DNA of 64,000 nt from Uranotaenia lowii (Eukaryota > Arthropoda > Insecta > Diptera > Culicidae), in NCBI RefSeq assembly GCF_029784155.1, contig NC_073692.1:72227544-72291543 (forward strand). The letters run 5' to 3'. This document shows, one piece after another, positions 56,666 through 64,000 of the stretch; position 1 is the stretch's first letter; every line of letters begins with the position of its first letter. Below the pieces are notes generated by a model. The model saw only the letters and a list, made by a program, of their open reading frames with translations. It was not told the DNA's origin and made no database searches. The position numbers and the translations under genes were made by a program.

Positions 56666-58574
56666 AGAGCCCTTTAGGAATTGAAGGTTTGTGCTCAGAT
56701 GCATTTCCTTGCTCAAAAATTAAAGAAGATCCGCGAAAGGTGAAAATTGGAGTTGACTTACCATCGGTAAAGCCCTTCGAGACGAGCCTTTCGATGTGGG
56801 TAAAGAATGACATTTTCATCGCGGGGTTTTCAAGTAGTAGGGTGTGTACAATCTACTTTTGACATTTACTATTGAACTTATAAAAAAATTTAATATTATA
56901 TTTTCCTAATGTTATCCTATGTACATCAATTAATCATAAGCGAAACCTTAGCTGTGTATAACAAATCACCTGTTCTTTCATGTTCAGTTAATTTGTTTAA
57001 GTTACATATTTGGAATACATAATAACTGATGAAAGAATGCTGACCAAAAGTATCCAATAGTTATAAAGGTTAGAAAAAAATAGCCAAAACAAATCCATCA
57101 CTCATAAACGAGTTTTGAATGTTGTACGCTTTTTAAGGGTAAAGAGATCATTACTCTTATACGATAACACAATGAGTTTTGACACATTCCTCCTCTCCAT
57201 ATTGCTGACAACCTTCAGTCTTCGCTTTCCTCAAACAATTTCGGTTAGAACATAAACAAGTTCTTCTACGGTCATGTGCACTCTATTCTACATACATACT
57301 TCTTACCAAAAATCTCACTTTTTCTCGTTAGATTGAATGCTCACTCTCGTCTCCACTTCATCTTTCACACACCGCCCGAATCATAATCCGCGTTTCTCCA
57401 TCAACGAACAACGTTCTCTCATGCGTGCTCATACAATATTTGGTCCATTCGGTTATTGTTCATCTCGGGAAGATTTCATTGTAACCGAATTTTACAGCTG
57501 CCCTTAGTCCTAGGGAGCAACCCGCAGCAGAGAGACACAAAAATGTTGGGCGAGAGTCAGCGGAAGAGCTCAAATGGGAAGAAATTGGAAGGAAGCAAAA
57601 AAAAAACAAAATCTTCCAAGACTTGCGCGCACCGCAATGCGCAATCGAAAGCGAAAAGGATCAAATAAATTAATTGTGTGTGCGCCTTTTGGGACCCGTT
57701 CGGGTTTGCAGCAAGAAATTGTGTTCCTTCAATGGGAAAGGGGGAATGCAAACATGAAGTGATGACGACGATGTTTCTGCAAAAAAAAAACTATATCGTA
57801 AGAAAGAAAACCGGGTGCGATGCTTACGCGCAACGTAAGATCATAAAAACGAAGCTGGAGGATGCTGCTGGGATCGGCTCGTTTCGGGTACGAAATCGAG
57901 AGTGGGAAAAAGGGTGGAAAAATTCAAATGAATGTACCAGAAATAATTTTTTGCTAGGAAAAAATCTTTTATTTCCAGCCAAAAAATATCTTTTTAATTT
58001 GCATATATTCGTTGGCAGTGGGAAAATGAGGTAGGAATGGAGAGAAAAATTTTGTGGAAAAAGGGGTAGGATTTGGAATCATTTTTCAGGATCCGGGACA
58101 CACTATCGGAATCGGCAGTTAGGCTTTGCGGAGGGATCTCGTTGATATGGAAAATATGCCTATGTACGTACATTAGAGAGACGATCTGCAACAACGAGCG
58201 TTTTTGCATGAAGCTAACTGGTTGTTAGAACGTTAGAAATGCTTCAATTGGCTGCGGTTGCAGTTGTTCGGAAGATGCGCGGCATGATCAGTTCGCGTTT
58301 GACTGTCATCATTTGATTATTGTTTTGGGTGGAATAGGAAGTGTTTTAGAGATTTTGTTTGATTCGGTGCTTGATTATGTAAGTGTTTATCGACAAATAA
58401 GTGGTTGTTATCAATGAGCTGGGAACTTATTTTTCAGAAATGATTCTTTTAGATTAGTGATTTAATGAAATCTCAATGACAATGTGTGACATTTGCGAGG
58501 CATCCTTATATCCCAGTTGGGTCATTTTGACAGAGCCGGAAACATAGTGAAATTGTAGTTGCCTTTTTTTAAAT
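56666..58574. other. Unassigned sequence
   Basis: No domain-bearing ORF. A short Lys/Ser-rich plus-strand frame (ATG 57544 to 57668) lies in a less AT-rich part but has no known relative that I can name. Confidence 0.45.
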
Positions 58575-58876
58575 GAGCAAGTTTACTGGTGTTGGGCGAA
58601 AGTGGTAGAAAATTTGTCACTTTTAGCCCATTTTGAAAATTTTAACATGCAAAAACATTTTAAAGATCTGTGGCCTTCAAGTTTTTTAACAACACGTGTT
58701 GTGGTTTCGCATGCTGTGATGCAAAAATAGCAATATTTCTATCACATACGGCTGAAATAGAAACAGTGCTTTAAAAAAAGTACAACGCCCAAAGATCTTG
58801 AAAACATTTTTGCATGGTAAAATTTTCAAAATGTCAAAATTTCTACCACTTTTTCTCAACACCAGTTAACCTGCTC
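58575..58876. mobile_element. Foldback MITE with long inverted repeats
   Basis: The left arm starts GAGCAAGTTTACTGGTGTTG and the right arm, reverse complemented, starts GAGCAGGTTAACTGGTGTTG. Pairing continues for about 100 bp with some mismatches: GTGGTAGAAA, ATTTTGAAAATTTTA, CATGCAAAAA and AGATCT all recur inverted. The spacer is about 100 bp. It has no coding capacity and the target duplication is unclear. Confidence 0.8.
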
Positions 58877-60515
58877 TAAGTGAAAACAAGTTAAATATGT
58901 GATTGTGGTTTTTAAACTTTGAAACGGAGTGCTTTCATGCCAAAGGATTAACCTAATCATTTTACTATCTTTCTGGACAAAAGATAGTCGGGGTTATCGA
59001 TTTTTTAAATATCAGTCAATATCATGGAAGGTAAATATCTGGTGAAAAAACGTTCATTTTGACAGAACGAATGGAGGGTGGATGTGGATGGGATGGGATG
59101 GGAAGGGAGGTGGTTGTAGTGTGTACTTGCATATTTGTCTGCACTGGTAGTTTAAAAATGCTCACTTCATGAAATCTTCAATGAATCTCTCGTTTTGAAT
59201 GTCATTTTACAAATTAAATATAAACAAATCTTCAAGTTATCTTCAATATTTTTCCTGAGCATCTTCATATCAGCGCTAGGCTCACGAAAAAAATAACAAG
59301 ATTCTCATCTTGCAACTATACGATTGAAAAATCAAACTTTTTAGAAAATGAATTGAAAACTCTGTTATATCATTATTTTTCTAAAGTATTTTACTGAATC
59401 GTGATTCCAAAATTTCGATTTATTGTAATCAATTCTGTTTCCCATTCTTCAATTTCTTAATAATAATTTAATTCTATAATAATATCATCAAAATCAGATT
59501 CTAAGATGGCTAATGGCTAAGCTAGTGGAACTTTATTGAATGAAGGGTTATTTTCTTATTAAAAGTCATAAGCTTATAAATTTAGGTAAAGCTATGACAT
59601 TTCATTTTAAGTTGCCTCTACATTTCGCTATGAAGCTCGAAAGTGTAGTAGATGATAGTCAGCAATTCCGAACTCGAAGGATTGAGTAGGCTGTGGTCGA
59701 GTGAAGAGGACGTGTTTTTGTTGTCATCAAAAGTTGGAACAAATAAAAAAAAACCAAAAAATTGGGTAAACTTTTGAGATGGAAGCAATCCAGCGACGGA
59801 AATTTTCGGAACATTCGATCAGAAAACTCCCCCTCAAGATTCCAGCATTCTTCCTGGCGGACTCTTGTAACATCTAGAATTGGCAGTTTGTTCAGAATTC
59901 TGGGTGAGCCCGTTCCTTTATGTTACTTTTCCCATATTTTCAATTCGTTTCAATTATACTCTGGCCAAAACTTCAATATTCAAAATAATAATTTTTAAGT
60001 AATTTCTTCAGATTTTTAAGATAAGACCGTATTTGTCCTTTTAAGTATTCCTGAATTCTTTTAAATCATTCCTTTAATGCTTTTAGCTTTTCAAGGGGCA
60101 ATTTTAAAGAAAAATGGTTCATTACTTGTAGTTTTTTTAACTTTCCTAAGCACCTATTAATTTTCCCTAACTCGTTTCAATACCGCTTTGAGTAGCAACA
60201 TGGCCTTGTTCAATTGCACAATTTACTGCTAGGTATCAAAAGGTTTCACATCTACTGGTGAATATCCAGTTATTCAGAAGTCCAGAATATTCAATTAACG
60301 GTTGTTCGGATAAGGTTTCAACTTACGGTAAAGTACTTTCTTCGTTTAATTACGCCTTTTCAGTTTTGTGAGGCTAATGAATATAAAAGAGCCTTATTTA
60401 TTAATTTGGCAACATTAAATCACGGTAACGACCGTAATGTGAAACGAATAAATTAATGGAAGAGACCACAGAGACAGGCCTGTATGAATAAGCGTCAAAC
60501 TTAAGAAGTCTAGGG
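58877..60515. other. Unassigned AT-rich stretch
   Basis: Nothing recognisable apart from short AT-driven frames. Confidence 0.5.
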
Positions 60516-60660
60516 CAGTGGTCGGCAACCTTTTGAGACAGAAGAGCCAAAAATAGCTAATTAAGGAAATGTCCAAGTTTCAAAGAGCCGCAACTCATTT
60601 TATCCTTACTTCAAATAATGGTGATCGCTAAAATACATGCATCCTGATGTTAACTCAGTT
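60516..60660 (+). mobile_element. Left-end fragment of a hAT-type element
   Basis: CAGTGGTCGGCAACCTTTTG followed by AGACAGAAGAGCC is typical of hAT termini, from general knowledge of the CAGTGG...AACC class. No matching inverted right end was found in the rest of the window, so it is a solo end or its partner lies beyond 64000. Confidence 0.5.
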
Positions 60661-61621
60661 TTATTGCCATTTTTCACAACGCCACAGATTTTCGTTGTTT
60701 ATTGGCAAACGGAAGAGATTTTCATTCTTCTGAATCAACACATTTTCATAACGGGTACAGCTTAGTAACGTTGAAATTTTTGGCGATTTACCATTGTGAC
60801 CTGATAAAATTTATCATTTTAAACTTTGGTGCAATTCTTTTCTTACACCTATTCCTAGATTTAAAAAAAATAGACTTTCGATGTGTTTTGTTGAAATATT
60901 AAAAAGAAGCATTGCAAATTTTATATCATAAAAATGCATACTACAAGATGTAAATTAATATAAAAAAAAACTATACGAGGGTTTTTCTATTATTTTTCTT
61001 CAAATTCTACAAATAAGCCTTCATTTTTTTTGGTTTTAAACATCCGTTAAAATCCATTGAGGTTCATTTGTTTGTTATGCGCGTAAAACTATCTTTTCAA
61101 ATAGATAAATATTTTTCGAGCCTTAGAATAAATAAACCAACAAATTTTAATTCATTAATGGTTATTTTACGGATTGAAAAAAAATTAGTCTATAAAAAAT
61201 GGTTATAAAATTCCTTTAAATTTTTTGTCATTACAGACATTCCAATTCATCTCTCTAGTTCTCATTTTGATTTCTGATAAAATTAAAAAAAAAAGGTTTA
61301 AAAAATTATATTTTTTGATAACGAAAATTTAAGTTTAAATTTTTATTCTGTTCAAAATCGTAACCCTTCCAAGTTGTTTCTTCCATACTAATGAAATCTT
61401 AAAAATAATGTCTAAGCCTCTGAGTTTCAAATATATCATGGATTCAGATTGATCCTTCTGTCAAAGTTTCTATGAATTCACAAGTTCATATTTTAAATTT
61501 TTTTACAATTAGTGATTTGGAATTTAATCTATTTGATTTTTTCAAACAGATATTTTAATTTGTTGAATGAATTCTCAGTTTTCACTTGCGAGTTTGTAAT
61601 GTTAAACATTATACAGTAATA
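60661..61621. other. Unassigned AT-rich stretch
   Basis: No supported feature. Confidence 0.5.
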
Positions 61622-61914
61622 CAGTGGTAATACCTCGATATAAAGCAACGAAATTTTTTTTTTCGTTACTTTATATCGAAGTTACGTTATATCGAAACAC
61701 TACTTAAAATGGTCCTTTGGAGCATCGATAGTGATCGTAAATGTGAAAAAGTTGATTCTAAATTCCGTTTGTACGGATTTAAGGAACGTAAAAAAATAAT
61801 ATTTTTGTCACAAACTCAACAATTTTGTTTATTCAATTTCAACAAACATTTTCAGAAACAATTAAAGTGAAGATTCCAACAAACATACATATTTTTCACA
61901 ATTTTACAATTAAG

Positions 61915-62830
61915 TTAAATGTGTTCTTCTACTATTTTGTCCATAACTTTTGACCGCATCTGCCGCAATGAAAATTGTATATTAAGCGGCCAACCGTTCT
62001 CCTCTGCATATTTGATAGCCACATCAAAACCGTTTAGAGCAGACTGCTCTGACTCTTGAGAATAATCGTCATCTTCTTGTAAACTCGATTGTGTCTAGAG
62101 ATGTAAATTACCATTATTATTAATAATAACATGAATAATAAAAAAAAATAGAATTTTAGAAACCTACAGATTGCGGTGGATCGTCTATTGTTGACTGCGA
62201 ACCCTCCACATTGTTATCCTCGTCTGGATGATTAGGATGCAGGATACTTGAAACGATTTCGTCATCATTTAACGTCGCGTATTCAGCATCTTCTTCGTCG
62301 ATCTCTTCCGTCTGAGCAAGTTTCGCTGCAATTCCGTTCCACCTTTCTCTGAGAACAGACAGTGGTAACTCGTTCTCAATTTCAGAAAGGTTATACAACA
62401 AGTTCCAAGACTTCCGGATAGCTTCTGCGAGAACTGAATCCCATGATTGTGCAAACCAATAGATTGCATCCTTAATATTTTTTTTATATGACTTTATGTG
62501 ACTTAATAATTTGAATTATGTTCTCTTCCATTGGCAGTATTGCCGCAGTGGTATTCGGTGGTTAAAATATGGTGAAGATCGACCCATCTTCGGTTTTCAG
62601 CTCATCTGCATTAAAATGCGCAGAACAATTGTCTAAAACAAGAGCAGCTTTGATAGATAAACCAGATTCTTCAAGAAACTTGGTGATTTTTGGCACAAAG
62701 TGCTCAAAAAACTATTCTTTAAATAAAGTTCTGGGCATCAAGGCGTTCTTGGAGGACCTCTAGTATACTGGCAGCTCTTTAATGTTTTTCAACGCTCGCT
62801 CATTATGCCTCTGAGAATTTACCGCATGGC
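61915..62830 (-). pseudogene. Tigger-type DDE transposase, C-terminal part, with intron
   Basis: The minus strand from about 62830 gives ALKNIKELPVY, SSKNALMPRTLFKE, FFEHFVPKITKFLEE, ALVLDNCSAHFNADEL and PPNTTAAILPMEENII. These match the catalytic core of DDE_1 (pogo/Tigger) transposases. Three in-frame stops break it, and a frameshift follows near 62470. Downstream an open frame continues with ERWNGIAAKLAQTEEIDEED and an acidic tail to 62168. A 73-bp interval (62095-62167) has GTAGGT and TCTAG ends and, if removed, joins phase 0 to a clean exon of 59 residues plus stop (62094-61915). Confidence 0.8.
62095..62167 (-). other. Probable 73-bp intron in the Tigger gene
   Basis: On the minus strand the interval begins GTAGGTTTCT and ends ATTTACATCTCTAG. 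Joining the flanks keeps the frame (codons for Gln-Ser, then Thr-Gln-Ser-Ser-Leu). The length is normal for a dipteran intron. Confidence 0.6.
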
Positions 62831-63006
62831 TCATAAACAACATTGTTATATTTTTATAACAAAAAAGTATTGAAATTAAACATATTTATTCAAATTAGAA
62901 ACATTTTTAAAAGTTACGTAATATAGAGGCAAAAGTTGCTTTATATTGGGTTACGTTATATCGCGGTTGCTTTAAAAAGAGGTAGCTTTATATTGAGGTA
63001 TTACTG

Positions 63007-64000
63007 TTGTAGTTTGTTGGCGGTTCCCTGGCCGAAAATCTTAACCAATTTTAATTATATAAGATTCGTTGTGTGAATAATTTATTCTAATTTTTCAATA
63101 TTTCAAAACAAAACAAATTTTAATATTTCAAAAACTCGAAAAAAATTTTAAATTACTTTTAATTCTTGACAGATTTACTGTATTTCAGAGCATCTAGGAT
63201 TTTTGGAATCGTCAAGAATAGATTCAACCGATGATGTAGAAATATGCTGGGATCCGATGAAAGTTTTGATAGCGTATCTCGGATCTCCCATAACAATTAT
63301 AAATCTTACATAATAATAGGCATCGAATTTTGGCTTTGTTTCGCTGTATTTCATTTTTTAACGAACAGATTTTTAAACTCAAATTTTAGTTTTTTACGTT
63401 ATTTTGATCATCACTTCATAGAACAAACCAAAACCAATACTCTGATAAAGAATTAGAAATCAACTTTTAGAACAGGCATGACGTTTTAAAAATAATTGCA
63501 GAGTTAGGAATTAGGTTTAGAATTAAAAAAAAATTATGTAAAAGTTATTAGAAAATATATTTTGATGCTTATGGAGGAAAATGCTTCTTTACCAAATAAA
63601 GTTTCTCCTTCGAATAAATTCTTAAAAATATTCATATTATACATGAAATTCTAAAATTAGACCAGCACTCAGACAATTTTTTTTTAACAAACTTGAAACT
63701 TTTGTTCACTTGAACTCATGTTCAAAATTAGAACGAAGAAATTGATTTTTTTCATGGATTTGAAAAGGAACATTGAGAGATGGAATTCAATATTTGAAAA
63801 ATTAAGAAAGAAATTTTAATGCACAAAACAATTATTATCAGTATTCAAAGCATTATTAAAGTCATCATCTGATGTTCATATTTGATCAGAACGGTGGTAA
63901 AGCAAATTTATTTGTAAAATATTCAATTCAAGAAAAACCAACTCAATTGCATAATCTTAACAGTGAGGACTTTATTTGACAATTAAAAAATGCTCGGTTT
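63007..64000. other. Unassigned AT-rich end of window
   Basis: No supported feature. Confidence 0.5.

Larger units (their letters stand above)
61622..63006 (-). mobile_element. Tigger/pogo DNA transposon, internally deleted
   Basis: The left end reads CAGTGGTAATACCTCGATAT and the right end, reverse complemented, CAGTAATACCTCAATATAAA. The ACCTCGATATAAAGC word is typical of pogo/Tigger termini. Related words (GTTACGTTATATCG, GTTACTTTATATCG) are repeated in both subterminal regions. TA precedes the left end; the right side has TT. The minus strand encodes a broken DDE transposase. The N-terminal DNA-binding part is missing. Confidence 0.85.

Noticed and set aside
1..64000. Endogenous viral element
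   Set aside because: No reading frame resembles a viral polymerase, nucleoprotein, glycoprotein or capsid; the RT-bearing genes are all LINEs.

Overview
The window looks like repeat-choked intergenic DNA from an AT-rich insect genome. A mosquito (Culicidae) is the most likely source, because the transposon mix is typical of that family: an RTE-clade LINE with a TAAGTAAG tail, BEL/Pao, an R1-clade LINE, an I-clade LINE, a CR1/Jockey-type LINE, mariner copies with GGGTGAACAC termini, hAT and Tigger relics, and TA-flanked MITEs starting CCGTAAAACGGGGTAA. This assignment is an inference from family resemblance, not from a host gene. I found no convincing host protein-coding gene, tRNA, rRNA, CRISPR array or viral insertion. 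Almost everything that can be named is a mobile element or a tandem repeat.

Layout. Bases 1-1920 hold AT-rich DNA, a near-perfect 96-bp palindrome and a MITE. Bases ~1920-7760 are a decayed minus-strand R1-clade LINE, split by a hAT-type element (3819-6565, 8-bp target duplication) that is itself split by a second element (3870-5802). Bases 9541-17580 are a 9-bp minisatellite (ATTTTTGTC)n cut in two by a 4.9-kb minus-strand BEL/Pao element (9947-14885, TSD TTTGT). That element has lost most of pol and carries a segment with three intron-like gaps on the opposite strand. Bases 19251-22665 are a full-length RTE-clade LINE with an intact 987-residue ORF and a 12-bp target duplication, the only apparently intact protein gene here. 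Two broken relatives lie at 25395-26768 (+) and 50950-52863 (-).

Bases 27088-38300 contain mariner relics, a LINE 3' end with a 20-bp flanking repeat, an RNase H-bearing LINE 3' half, a second CCGT MITE and a structured GC-rich repeat. Bases 38300-42870 are unrecognised AT-rich DNA. A hAT MITE with an exact 8-bp TSD lies at 42878-44054, then a CR1/Jockey-like LINE at 45137-46862.

Bases 46885-54035 are a Russian doll. A GTATCGAA satellite is interrupted by a mariner and by a CCGT MITE. The MITE is interrupted by a dispersed repeat (ACTAGCTGACCCGG ... TATATATATAGA), which is interrupted by an RTE copy. Bases 55990-56665 are a 22-bp minisatellite, 58575-58876 a long-TIR foldback MITE, and 61622-63006 a Tigger/pogo relic with a short intron near its C-terminal end.

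The genes do not form a pathway. What can be read is an order of insertion: satellites and R1 first, then hAT and mariner, then MITEs and the dispersed repeat, and most recently the RTE family. The BEL insertion is younger than the minisatellite around it.
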